Source: an uncultured Draconibacterium sp.
GTDB taxonomy: Bacteria > Bacteroidota > Bacteroidia > Bacteroidales > Prolixibacteraceae
Reading direction: 5' to 3'
Length of the DNA: 64,000 nucleotides
Assembly: GCF_963676735.1 (NCBI RefSeq)
Contig: NZ_OY781464.1
Coordinates: 1,769,001-1,833,000 of the forward strand
The notes under the pieces are model-generated. The model did no database searches and was not told the origin of the DNA. It saw nothing but the letters and a program-made list of their open reading frames with translations. The translations under genes were made by a program, and so were the position numbers. This document shows, piece after piece, positions 36,427 to 45,527 of this stretch (the first letter of the stretch is position 1; every line of letters starts with the position of its first letter).

Positions 36427-37092
36427 ATGAAAAAGCTGCAATTGAAGCATTATGCACATTATTGTCATGAAATAATTAAGAAATTAGTTATTGCAAGGTA
36501 CTATATACCCAATACTATCAAACTAAAGTGGTGGGGCATTAATTTTTCTCGAAAGATTAAATTCGATGGCCCAATAATAATCAGGCGTTTACCATCAACT
36601 AAAATTACTATAGGTGAAGGGTGTTATTTCTCCATGAGTTCAAGGCATAATGTTTTCGGCATAAACCACCCATGCATAATTGCAACCAAAAACAAGAATG
36701 CGAGTCTTACAATTGGAAATAACTGTGGTTTTAGTGGAACAACTATCGGATCTTTTAAATCAATCATTATTGGCAATAATGTCAGAGCCGGAGCCAATAC
36801 AACAATTACAGATGGTGATGGGCATCTTGATGATCCCCGCACCTCAAATCCTAGAGCAGTTGTAATTAGAAACAATGTTTGGCTTGGAGCTAATTCTTTA
36901 GTTTTAAAAGGAGTAACAATAGGAGAATATTCAATAATAGGTGCAAATTCAGTTGTTACAAAATCAATTCCACCAAATGTTGTAGCCGCTGGTAACCCTT
37001 GTGTTGTTTTGAGAGAAATAAATCCTTCAAGAGCACATAATAATTCTGCTATTCAACTAATTGTGGAAAAAATAGAAGAAACATCTTTTTAA
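36427..37092 (+). CDS. Hexapeptide-repeat acyltransferase
   Basis: The protein has 221 residues. From ~60 on it shows left-handed beta-helix hexapeptides ([LIV]-G-x4): ITIGEGCYFSM, LTIGNNCGFSGTTIG, IIIGNNVRAGANTTIT, VWLGANSLVLKGVTIGEYSI and IGANSVVTKSIPPNVVAAGN. The catalytic His candidate is in DGDGHLDDPR. This is the LbH acetyltransferase type (Maa/WcaF-like) that transfers acetyl from CoA to a sugar hydroxyl or amine. The substrate is presumably a capsule sugar. A 170-bp gap to wza follows, containing a TGCAACA/TGTTGCA stem-loop at 37147-37166. Confidence 0.85.
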   Translation: MKKLQLKHYAHYCHEIIKKLVIARYYIPNTIKLKWWGINFSRKIKFDGPIIIRRLPSTKITIGEGCYFSMSSRHNVFGINHPCIIATKNKNASLTIGNNCGFSGTTIGSFKSIIIGNNVRAGANTTITDGDGHLDDPRTSNPRAVVIRNNVWLGANSLVLKGVTIGEYSIIGANSVVTKSIPPNVVAAGNPCVVLREINPSRAHNNSAIQLIVEKIEETSF

Positions 37093-37262
37093 TTAATTGG
37101 ATTCTACAATAATAGTCCGGTATTAATGAAATAATTAAAAAGCATTTGCAACATCTTCTTGTTGCATTACCTTGCCTTTAAGTAGGTCTTTCCCTCTATG
37201 AATGCTTAGAAATCAGGTAAAAAGAAACTTTTCTTAAACGAATATTACTTAAAATCAATAAG

Positions 37263-38048
37263 ATGAAGAATCCTGTTTTTTATGTGTTTTTGTTACTATT
37301 ATTTGCCTCTGCAGCCTGTCGAAGCCCCAAAGATATTACAATGTTTCAGGCAGTACAGCAGGATTACGAATCCAGCCCCTTAACACCAAAGGAACATCAA
37401 ATCAAACCCAATGACATTCTATATATTAGAGTACTAACTCTTGATCAGGAAGTAAACCAACTTTTTAATCCTAGTCTGGCAGTAAACGGATTAAGTTCAG
37501 GGACTGAGCAAATGTATGGTTCTCCCACAAGTCGCTTTATAAACGGATATAAGGTTTTCTCTGATTCAACGATCACCTTGCCGATTTTAGGTAAAATTAA
37601 TTTGGCTGGACTTACTTTAGAGCAAGCACAGAAATATTTAAAGACGCAAGCACAGGAATACCTAAAAGAACCAACAGTGCAGGTAAAACTCATAAATTTT
37701 AAAGTTAATGTTAGCGGAGAATTAACGCATCCGGGAATTTATTACAATTATGAAGGACATCTCACAATATACGATGCTATTAGTATGGCTAGTGGCATAA
37801 CCGAATTTGCTGACCTTAAAAATGTTATCGTAAAGAGAGAAACATCAGATAATATTCTAACCTATAATCTTGACCTCACAAACAATAGTGTTTATTATAC
37901 CGAGGCATTCAATTTACAACCAAACGACTTGGTATATATTCCTCCCAGCAAACTTAAGCGGCGTACACAAAACAACGATACGTATTCCAGAATCTTATCA
38001 ACGGTTTCTACGTTATTGGTAGCAGCAGCATTGTTTTTATCTCTTTAA
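37263..38048 (+). CDS. Polysaccharide export lipoprotein (Wza-like)
   Basis: The protein has 261 residues. The signal peptide ends in a good lipobox, ASAAC (Cys19). The polysaccharide-export domain follows (IKPNDILYIRVLTLDQ near 48, TLPILGKINLAGLTLEQAQ near 105). An SLBB domain comes next (VNVSGELTHPGIYYNYEGHL near 150). The C-terminus is a hydrophobic helix, STLLVAAALFLSL, matching the alpha-helical barrel strand by which Wza crosses the outer membrane. It should form the export channel together with the Wzc-like kinase encoded 11 bp downstream. At 261 residues it is shorter than E. coli Wza, which is normal for Bacteroidota members. Confidence 0.92.
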   Translation: MKNPVFYVFLLLLFASAACRSPKDITMFQAVQQDYESSPLTPKEHQIKPNDILYIRVLTLDQEVNQLFNPSLAVNGLSSGTEQMYGSPTSRFINGYKVFSDSTITLPILGKINLAGLTLEQAQKYLKTQAQEYLKEPTVQVKLINFKVNVSGELTHPGIYYNYEGHLTIYDAISMASGITEFADLKNVIVKRETSDNILTYNLDLTNNSVYYTEAFNLQPNDLVYIPPSKLKRRTQNNDTYSRILSTVSTLLVAAALFLSL

Positions 38049-38059
38049 AAACGTAACCC

Positions 38060-40417
38060 ATGGATAATATTGAAGACGTAATAAATTTTATTGATACTCA
38101 CGAAAAAGAAAGAACCAGGAATATTCTCTTCAAATACATTAAAAAGTGGCCGTGGTTTCTACTCTTTTGTATTATTGGACTGATATTAGGATATCTATTT
38201 ACAAAAAACTCACCCGAATTGTTTCTGGTAAAAAGCAGGATTCTGATTATTAATGAAGACAATTCAATTAACAATTTCTTACCATTCGAAAATTCAATAA
38301 TTAATATACCTAATAGCAATATCGAAAATCAAATTGGGATACTTCGCTCCTTTACATTATACCGCAAGGCATTAGATAATTTAGACTGGGATTATTCTTG
38401 GTATAAAAAACAAAAACTTTACAATTCTGATCTTTATAATAACCACCCATTTAACTTGTCGAAGCCTCCGAATGCAATTAATGCTCAGGATGTACCTATT
38501 GAGATAGAAGTAATAAGTGATTTGAAGTACAAGGTTAATATTAAAGGTGAAACAGATTTGAATAATTATGTTGAAAATATTGATATTAGCCAGGAAGTTA
38601 ATTTTAATGAACCATTTACAAATAAATTCTTCAATTTTTCGCTAACACAAGGAAATGCAGAACCTAACCAAACCTATATATTAGTGTTTAATAATTTGAA
38701 TAATTTAACTAACAAATACCTTACAAACACAAGAATTAATGTTGAGGAAGAAAATTCGGATATTATTTCAGTAAGTCTTGAAGGCGAAGTAAAACAGAAA
38801 GATGCAGATTTTATCAATGAGCTAAACAATGTTTTTATTCAATTTGGAATGCAGAATAAGTACAATAGCTCTAAAAAATCAATTGAATTTATTGATTCTC
38901 AGCTTTCACGTATAAAGAAATCACTGGATACTGCTGAAGAGACTTTTAGCACTTACCGCAGAAACAACCAGGTAATGAACCTGGGACAGGAAGCTCAAAT
39001 TGTTTATTCAAGGCTGGAAGAAATTGAGCAGGAACAATATTTAACAGAATTGCAAATCGATTACTATAAAGATTTACTACAGTATATCGATGATTCTAAA
39101 AAAATGTCAGAAATGCTTAATCCGTCAATTATTGGTATTACCGACCCGAGTCTAAATTCACTACTCACGCGATTAACTGAATTGTATAGCCGAAGAGAAG
39201 TTTTATCGTATAGTGTTGAGGAAAAGAATCCAACCTACATCGTACTTCAGAAAGAGATTAAAATTGCGCGCGACGGGCTTGAGGAAACCATCAAAAATCA
39301 ACTTAAAACTACACAATCACGAAAAGAGAGCTTAGCGGATCGGTTTAATACAATTCAGAGACGACTGAGAAGCTTACCCGAAACAGAGCGAAATTTAATT
39401 GGTATTCAAAGAGAATTTGATTTAAATAATGATTTGTACAATTATATGTTGGAACGAAAGGCTGAAGCTTCAATAACAAAAGCATCCATTGCTCCACAAG
39501 TTCAAATAATTGATGCAGCGTTAACAGAATCGGCAGTTCGTGTTGGTCCAAACCTTTTAACAAATTTAGTAGTAGGTCTTGCTTCCGGAGCTGTTATTCC
39601 GTTTCTATTTATTACCCTTTTAGGTTTTTTTAATAATAAAATTGAAACCAGAGAAGAAGTTGAAAGTGGAACAAATATACCAGTTCTGGAAGGTATAATA
39701 AAACATCGGTATAAATCAAACCTGCCAGTTATTCAGCATCCCCGTTCGGGTATAGCAGAGTCGTTCAGAGGTTTAAAAACAAATCTGAATACGATTATGG
39801 ATATGCCGGGGGCCAAAGTAATATCAATTAACTCCTTAATTCCAGGTGAAGGAAAATCTTTTATTTCATCTAACTTATCAGTAATTCTTGCCAAAAACAA
39901 ACAAAAAGTTTTACTTATTGGGGCTGATCTTCATCGTCCAACCCTTCAACAATTTTTTAAACAAAAAGAAAAAGCTGGCCTGAGTGGCTATTTGCTTGAA
40001 GATAAAAGCATTAACGAGATTCTTGTATCTACTGACATTCCTAATCTAATGTTTATTCAGGCAGGTGAAGCTACCAGTAATCCTTCAGATTTATTTGACA
40101 TCAATAAATTTGAATTACTAATTAGAAATACCCGTGAAAACTACGACTACATTATTATAGATAATGCTCCACTGCTGCTAATTCCTGATGCTATATCAAC
40201 CAGTCATTTTTCAGACATAAGTCTGTTTGTGCTAAGAATAAATTACAGCCACAAAAAACAAATTAAACAAATTGCTAAAATTGTTCAGTTCAACAAAATA
40301 AAACGTTCATCTATTGTCCTGAACGACACAATCAATAGAAGTTATGAGTATGGTTATGGCCATAAATACTGGAAAAAAGGATATGGCGAATACAAATTTA
40401 AAATGAGTATTGCCTGA
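38060..40417 (+). CDS. Polysaccharide co-polymerase / BY-kinase (Wzc-like)
   Basis: The protein has 785 residues. A Wzz domain with a first membrane helix (~32-50), a long periplasmic coiled-coil region and a GNVR-type block (LPETERNLIGIQREFDLNND near 440) lead to the second helix (~500-520). The cytoplasmic kinase domain has Walker A LIPGEGKSFISSNLS (~595), an A' motif that reads LLIGADLHRPT, and Walker B YIIIDNAPL. The tail is tyrosine-rich (SYEYGYGHKYWKKGYGEYKF, six Tyr) for autophosphorylation. The A' motif has Gly where many BY-kinases have Asp. It controls chain length and export with the Wza-like protein. Confidence 0.92.
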   Translation: MDNIEDVINFIDTHEKERTRNILFKYIKKWPWFLLFCIIGLILGYLFTKNSPELFLVKSRILIINEDNSINNFLPFENSIINIPNSNIENQIGILRSFTLYRKALDNLDWDYSWYKKQKLYNSDLYNNHPFNLSKPPNAINAQDVPIEIEVISDLKYKVNIKGETDLNNYVENIDISQEVNFNEPFTNKFFNFSLTQGNAEPNQTYILVFNNLNNLTNKYLTNTRINVEEENSDIISVSLEGEVKQKDADFINELNNVFIQFGMQNKYNSSKKSIEFIDSQLSRIKKSLDTAEETFSTYRRNNQVMNLGQEAQIVYSRLEEIEQEQYLTELQIDYYKDLLQYIDDSKKMSEMLNPSIIGITDPSLNSLLTRLTELYSRREVLSYSVEEKNPTYIVLQKEIKIARDGLEETIKNQLKTTQSRKESLADRFNTIQRRLRSLPETERNLIGIQREFDLNNDLYNYMLERKAEASITKASIAPQVQIIDAALTESAVRVGPNLLTNLVVGLASGAVIPFLFITLLGFFNNKIETREEVESGTNIPVLEGIIKHRYKSNLPVIQHPRSGIAESFRGLKTNLNTIMDMPGAKVISINSLIPGEGKSFISSNLSVILAKNKQKVLLIGADLHRPTLQQFFKQKEKAGLSGYLLEDKSINEILVSTDIPNLMFIQAGEATSNPSDLFDINKFELLIRNTRENYDYIIIDNAPLLLIPDAISTSHFSDISLFVLRINYSHKKQIKQIAKIVQFNKIKRSSIVLNDTINRSYEYGYGHKYWKKGYGEYKFKMSIA

Positions 40418-40580
40418 ACCAGAAAAAAGAATAAGTATTTCAATCTTTTTTGTTAAAAACTCCTATTCCTTATAATTCATCGTAATGAATAATACTTCAT
40501 TCATGCGTGCAACTCTTTGTGCCAAATTTCTATTTGGTAAATATTAAATGGGAATATAAAACTTTAAAAACTTTTCAGTT

Positions 40581-41345
40581 ATGAACCTGCATCTCTCCCA
40601 CCTGCCACTTTATAACAATGATTTAAATAGTTTGCCAAACAAGAAGCTGCTAATAAATACAATTAATGCTCATTGTTATAATATTGCCCAAAACGACCAA
40701 AAATATATAAATGCACTAGAGAAATCGGATGTTTTATTACCCGACGGAATTAGTATTGTGCTTGCAAAACGTTTATTAAACTCTAAGAGTATTCATAAAA
40801 TTGCTGGATCTGATTTATTTTTTTATGAAATGGAGAGACTAAATAAATCTGGAGGAAGCTGCTTCTTTTTAGGAAGCAGTCCTGAAACTCTTGCACGTAT
40901 AAAGGTTCGTGCAGGAATTATGTACCCTGAAGTAAAAATAAAATGCTATTCGCCGCCGTTTGTTGCAAAATTCACTAAACACGACAATAAAATTATGCTT
41001 AAAATGATTAATCGTTTTAATCCAGATGTTCTGTTTATAGGGATGACAGCACCGAAACAAGAGAAGTGGGCTTCTAAAAATTTTGAGAAGGTAAATGCCG
41101 GCCATATTTGTGCCATAGGTGCAGTTTTCGATTTCTTTGCAGGCACTGTTTCGCGCGCACCTAATTGGATTATCAAGATTGGATTTGAGTGGTTATTTCG
41201 CTTATTTAAAGAACCTCGCCGATTATGGCGTAGATATTTAATCGGAAACTTTGTTTTTGTCTATCTCATTCTTAAGGAGAAAGCAGAATCACTATCAACC
41301 AGATCAAATCCAAGAAAATTACCTTCTGGTGTCGAAAGCATATAA
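40581..41345 (+). CDS. WecG/TagA/CpsF-family glycosyltransferase (GT26)
   Basis: The protein has 254 residues. GT26 signatures are present: INTINAHCYNIAQNDQKY, LLPDGISIVLAKRLL (with the conserved Asp-Gly), GSCFFLGSSPE, LFIGMTAPKQEKW, and AIGAVFDFFAGTVSRAPNWI. The family transfers a sugar such as ManNAc, ManNAcA or glucose onto a lipid-linked first sugar, so this is likely the second step of repeat-unit assembly after the initiating transferase encoded just downstream. It is cytoplasmic and membrane-associated through the basic C-terminal helix (FKEPRRLWRRYLIGN). It is preceded by a 163-bp spacer after the Wzc-like gene. Confidence 0.92.
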   Translation: MNLHLSHLPLYNNDLNSLPNKKLLINTINAHCYNIAQNDQKYINALEKSDVLLPDGISIVLAKRLLNSKSIHKIAGSDLFFYEMERLNKSGGSCFFLGSSPETLARIKVRAGIMYPEVKIKCYSPPFVAKFTKHDNKIMLKMINRFNPDVLFIGMTAPKQEKWASKNFEKVNAGHICAIGAVFDFFAGTVSRAPNWIIKIGFEWLFRLFKEPRRLWRRYLIGNFVFVYLILKEKAESLSTRSNPRKLPSGVESI

Positions 41346-41559
41346 AAACAGTCCTGACGGGATTTGACTATTAATCATGATAACAACATAATAACGAACT
41401 TACTAATTCTGCTCAATGCGAGTTTAGATAGAACTCTACATTCCTCTCTGGTTTAAATTATTACAACCAGCTGCTTTTAAGGATTGCTGATAAAATAATA
41501 AGAATTTATCAGTTGTCGCTCTTATGCAAATACTTGATTAAACTCTAATTTATATAGTC

Positions 41560-42963
41560 ATGATAAAGGAACGAGAATCAACAATTGAAAGAATTAATGT
41601 GGTTATCCAGATATTTTGGACATTAACTTGCTTTTATGCCGTATTATGGGCTAATGGAATTGTTTCGAAACGAAATATTGTAGAAACACAGGACCATTTG
41701 ATATTAGCGATTGTTATTATTCCTGTCTGGTTTTTACTGCTGGAAATGTATGAAATGGGAGCTATGGCCCGTATTCAACGCTATAGAACCATCGTTAAAA
41801 AATATATATTTTTAAACCTCATAGGTACTGTTATTCTATATCTCGTTTTCCATATCTTCAATTTATACTCAATACCGGGAACCATTTTCTTAGTGTTTGG
41901 TGTAGCAAATATTTTTGTTCTTTCAATGCAAAAGATTGCAGGAAGAATGGTGATAAATTTTTTTAGAAAAAAAGGCTATAATTACAGAACTATTCTAATT
42001 ATAGCCGATGAAAGCAGCATCCCTTTTATACAGCAAATAATTGAAACCGATCGATGGGGATACCGAATAAGTGGGATTGTTACAGATTCCGATATGGTTA
42101 AAAAGGAATTTGGGGATCAATATCTGATACATCCTGAAAGTGAAGATTTTGAGCATCTTATAGATGAAAAGGTTATTGATGAAGTGTTTTTCTGCAAACA
42201 TGATTTTGATACGAACTCAATAAGGCAGCTTATAAACGAATGTAAAGAGATTGGTGTAGGTTTTCATCTCCATAACAAGGTACTTTCGTTTGGAGGTATT
42301 GCTCCACGACTTACATTTCTAAACCGACAATTCTTTCTGTCGTTTAGAAATACTCCTGAAAACTATATTACTCTTCAGATAAAAGGAGCGATTGATTTCT
42401 TTTTATCCTTACTATTTTTAACAATGGTTTCTCCTTTTATATTACTTATTGCCCTGTTAATAAAAATGGAAGACGGAGGCCCTGTTATTTTTAAGCAAGT
42501 TAGAGTAGGAAAACACGGTCGTTTATTTAATTGTTTAAAATTCAGAACAATGGTTGTTAACGCCGAAGAAATGAAAGAAAAGTTAATGCAACTAAATGAA
42601 CAAGATGGGCCTGTTTTTAAAATAAAAAATGATCCCAGAATTACGAAAGTCGGTAAATTTCTACGAAAAACATCATTAGATGAGCTACCACAATTTATTA
42701 ATGTGCTTATAGGAGACATGTCAATTGTTGGCCCAAGACCGCCTGTACCTGCCGAGGTTAAGCTATACAAACGCTGCCTGATTAGGAGGTTAAGTGTAAC
42801 CCCCGGAATTACCTGCATCTGGCAAGTTTCAGGTAGGAATAATATTCCATTTGACAAATGGATGGAAATGGACATGCAATATATTGATAATTGGTCGTTA
42901 ACACTTGATTTTATTATAATGCTAAAAACATTGAAGGTGATTCTAAATCACGACGGGCAATAA
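41560..42963 (+). CDS. Undecaprenyl-phosphate glycosylphosphotransferase (WcaJ-like)
   Basis: The protein has 467 residues. Four N-terminal helices (~12-130), a Rossmann-like middle domain (RTILIIADESSIPFIQQIIE) and a fifth re-entrant helix (~275-300) lead to the catalytic bacterial sugar transferase domain. That domain shows FKQVRVGKHGRLFNCLKFRT, KNDPRITKVGKFLRKTSLDE (catalytic Asp/Glu), LPQFINVLIGDMSIVGPRPP and VTPGITCIWQVSGRN. It moves a sugar-1-phosphate from a nucleotide sugar to undecaprenyl phosphate and so starts repeat-unit synthesis at the inner membrane. The donor cannot be read from sequence; UDP-glucose, UDP-galactose or an N-acetyl sugar are all possible. Confidence 0.93.
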   Translation: MIKERESTIERINVVIQIFWTLTCFYAVLWANGIVSKRNIVETQDHLILAIVIIPVWFLLLEMYEMGAMARIQRYRTIVKKYIFLNLIGTVILYLVFHIFNLYSIPGTIFLVFGVANIFVLSMQKIAGRMVINFFRKKGYNYRTILIIADESSIPFIQQIIETDRWGYRISGIVTDSDMVKKEFGDQYLIHPESEDFEHLIDEKVIDEVFFCKHDFDTNSIRQLINECKEIGVGFHLHNKVLSFGGIAPRLTFLNRQFFLSFRNTPENYITLQIKGAIDFFLSLLFLTMVSPFILLIALLIKMEDGGPVIFKQVRVGKHGRLFNCLKFRTMVVNAEEMKEKLMQLNEQDGPVFKIKNDPRITKVGKFLRKTSLDELPQFINVLIGDMSIVGPRPPVPAEVKLYKRCLIRRLSVTPGITCIWQVSGRNNIPFDKWMEMDMQYIDNWSLTLDFIIMLKTLKVILNHDGQ

Positions 42964-43020
42964 TAAATTGAAATATTAGTAACAATCGGATTGCATTAGT
43001 TTACCCGGAGGCTTCACAGA

Positions 43021-44163
43021 ATGAAAAATATTGTATTTGTTGATGCTACTCATGATTATCCTTTAAAATATTCCGCAGGAAATACGAAAGTTGAATTTAT
43101 GAGTAGAGGCCTCAATATGCTCGGAAATAAAATTACTATTATCAATAGTCAAAACGGGACTAAGAATAATCACGGTATAAAGGTTTTGCACAATTCCTTT
43201 TCTAAGAGCTTCCTATTCCCTCGTAAAAAATATATCCTTAATACAATTCTCTCAAACTACATATCGCTATTTATAATATTGAGAAAATTAAAAAAAGACG
43301 AAGAAAACTTCCTAATATATGATATTACTAAGTTCTATCCCTTTTTTGTGGTAGTAATGAGCATGGCTAAGTTACTCGGCTATAAAAGAATCGCCATATT
43401 TCATGAATGGCATAAGTCTTTTCTTGTTCCCGCTTACCGAAAATGGTCATATCTTCTGTTCGACTCTACTTTCGGCTATTTTGTTACCGGAATACTGCCA
43501 ATTTCTTCTTATCTGTTAGAAAAGGCATCAAAGTTCAATAAACCTATGTTAAAACTCCCTGCACTAGCTGATTTTCAGGAGAATATAAAATTGCCACAAA
43601 TACACAAAGCTTCGTATTTTCTATTCTGTGGACATGCCAGATTTTTAAGGTTAATATCTATTTTATTGCAGGCCGTAAAAACAACCAATAGTCAATCAAA
43701 TATTCGGGTAAAGTTAGTTTTAGGTGGTAGTTCAGAAGATATTGAAAAGATTCAGCATGAAATACAAGCGCTTGACTTAAAAAATGTTGAGATATATACT
43801 TCAATACTTTATAGCACATTAATGGATTTATATAAAAATGCACTTGCTCTTGTACTGCCTCTTTCGGAAGTTAATTTGCAAGATAAAGCAAGATTTAGCC
43901 AGAAAATTGCCGAGTACTTATCCTCTAAGCGTCCTATAATTACCGTAAATGTTGGAGTGATACAGGAATACTTTAAAAACCGGATTAATGCATTTATTTG
44001 CGAAAGTCTAACGCCCCAGGAACTAAGTTCTCAATTCGAACTTGTAATGAATAATCCCGGTCTGGCAGACGAAGTTGGGCTAAGAGGATTTAAACTTGGA
44101 CTTCATAAATTTGATTTCAGGAGCAATACCAAACAACTTGATACATATTTAAGTAATTTATAA
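43021..44163 (+). CDS. Glycosyltransferase, GT4-like (GT-B fold)
   Basis: The protein has 380 residues. The N-terminus (MKNIVFVDATHDYPLKYSAG) has the early glycine-containing loop of GT-B enzymes. FRF-type middle features and a C-terminal donor domain follow, with YSTLMDLYKNALALVLPLSE and KARFSQKIAEYLSSKRPIIT, the latter resembling the E-x7-E-like acceptor/donor region. Divergence is high, so the sugar is unknown. Its stop codon overlaps the next start by one base (TAATG at 44161-44165), implying translational coupling to the acyltransferase genes. Confidence 0.8.
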   Translation: MKNIVFVDATHDYPLKYSAGNTKVEFMSRGLNMLGNKITIINSQNGTKNNHGIKVLHNSFSKSFLFPRKKYILNTILSNYISLFIILRKLKKDEENFLIYDITKFYPFFVVVMSMAKLLGYKRIAIFHEWHKSFLVPAYRKWSYLLFDSTFGYFVTGILPISSYLLEKASKFNKPMLKLPALADFQENIKLPQIHKASYFLFCGHARFLRLISILLQAVKTTNSQSNIRVKLVLGGSSEDIEKIQHEIQALDLKNVEIYTSILYSTLMDLYKNALALVLPLSEVNLQDKARFSQKIAEYLSSKRPIITVNVGVIQEYFKNRINAFICESLTPQELSSQFELVMNNPGLADEVGLRGFKLGLHKFDFRSNTKQLDTYLSNL

Positions 44164-44729
44164 TGATTGAGAACCGAGCTGGTTTAAAATATTATTTATC
44201 AGAGGACTTAAAAAGGTTCGGCGAAAAACCATCTATAAAAGACTGGTTTTTAAAAAATGAGGTTTGGTATATTTACAAATATCAACGCCATCTTCGCTAT
44301 GTAGAATATTATAAGAACACAGGAAAATCAAAGATTCTGTTTTTCTATCATTTTCTTAGGTATAAGAGAATGTGTTTTAGGCTTAAGATCGATATTAAAC
44401 CTAATAATATGGCTCCTGGTTTCAGGATATATCATTTAGGTGCATTGATAAGAATAAAACCTAACTGTAAAATAGGTAAAAATTGCTCGCTAATGCCAGG
44501 CGTTGTAATTGGGAATAAAAAACTACATTCTGATTATAGTTGGGTTAACATTGGTGACAATTGTTATATCGGATTGGGAGCCAAAATATTTGGAGAGGTT
44601 ACTATTGGAGATAACGTGATAATCGGTGCAAATTCAGTTGTTACAAAGAACATTTCAGATAATTGTGTAGTTGCCGGAATTCCCGCCAAAGTAATTAAGC
44701 GGAACGGAAAAAAATTGAAAACGATATAA
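44163..44729 (+). CDS. Serine acetyltransferase-like hexapeptide acyltransferase
   Basis: The protein has 188 residues. An N-terminal helical part (~1-75) is followed by hexapeptide repeats beginning GFRIYHLGALIRIKPNCKIG and closing with VTIGDNVIIGANSVVTKNIS and VVAGIPAKVIKRNGK. The His in IYHLGAL corresponds to the catalytic-type His of CysE-like acyltransferases in sugar-locus versions. It probably acetylates a capsule sugar in the cytoplasm. It overlaps the upstream glycosyltransferase gene by one base and has one base before the next gene, so the three are a tightly packed unit. Confidence 0.84.
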   Translation: MIENRAGLKYYLSEDLKRFGEKPSIKDWFLKNEVWYIYKYQRHLRYVEYYKNTGKSKILFFYHFLRYKRMCFRLKIDIKPNNMAPGFRIYHLGALIRIKPNCKIGKNCSLMPGVVIGNKKLHSDYSWVNIGDNCYIGLGAKIFGEVTIGDNVIIGANSVVTKNISDNCVVAGIPAKVIKRNGKKLKTI

Positions 44730-44730
44730 A

Positions 44731-45369
44731 ATGACTTGTATTGGCTGTAAAATTAAAGATGCTTTTGAATTTTTCGTAGATATATTCCTGGCTTTTTTTA
44801 TTAAAAATGCGATGGGAAATTGTGGCCAAAATGTTATAATAAAACCCTTAACTTCAGTATTTAAAGGAATCGAAAACTTTTATTTTTCCGATAATATTAG
44901 AATTGCTCGCTTCGCTGTAATTTACTCAACAAAAGCAAAAGTTTTTATAGGCGAAAAAGTTGCCATATCACCTTACTTAAAAATAATAACAGGAAATCAT
45001 AGGTTTGATAAAGTTGGACATTTTATGTTTGATGCAGATTATGAAAAAAGACCAGAAAATGACAAGGATGTGATAATTGAAGGTGATTCCTGGATTGGAA
45101 TAGATGTTACTTTGTTATCAGGAGTTATAATTGGCCGTGGTAGTATTATTGCAGCCGGAGCAGTAGTAAATAAATCATGTCCTCCTTATTCAATAATTGG
45201 TGGCGTGCCTGCAAAAGTTCTAAAATTCCGTTTTACAATTGATGAAATTATTGAACATGAAAAACAGCTTTATTCATTTGATAAACGTCTTACCAGAAAA
45301 GAACTAACTTCGTTTAGAGAAAAATGCGCCACTCAGAATAGTAAGAGAATTATTGTTGAGGCCAATTAG
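44731..45369 (+). CDS. Hexapeptide-repeat acyltransferase (CatB/WcaB-like)
   Basis: The protein has 212 residues, starting MTCIGCKIKDAFEFF with a short hydrophobic stretch. The LbH domain includes VFIGEKVAISPYLKIITGNH with the catalytic-type His, then DVIIEGDSWIGIDVTLLSGV and IIGRGSIIAAGAVVNKSCPP, and ends YSIIGGVPAKVLKFRFT. The C-terminal basic tail EIIEHEKQLY is shared almost word for word with the acyltransferase encoded at 46699-47343, so the two are paralogues flanking the T9SS HHSTG gene. Sugar O-acetylation is the likely role. Confidence 0.85.
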   Translation: MTCIGCKIKDAFEFFVDIFLAFFIKNAMGNCGQNVIIKPLTSVFKGIENFYFSDNIRIARFAVIYSTKAKVFIGEKVAISPYLKIITGNHRFDKVGHFMFDADYEKRPENDKDVIIEGDSWIGIDVTLLSGVIIGRGSIIAAGAVVNKSCPPYSIIGGVPAKVLKFRFTIDEIIEHEKQLYSFDKRLTRKELTSFREKCATQNSKRIIVEAN

Positions 45370-45527
45370 AAATTCCGAACAATACATCCTTTTGTAAAAG
45401 GATAAAAGATGTAAAACGTATGCCTTCATCAATAGATTCAATATCCTATTCATGTAATGTCTGAATTTGAGCAGACTATTTTATTCTGATTTCAATGAAT
45501 TTGTAGAATCTCTCTAAAAATTGAATC

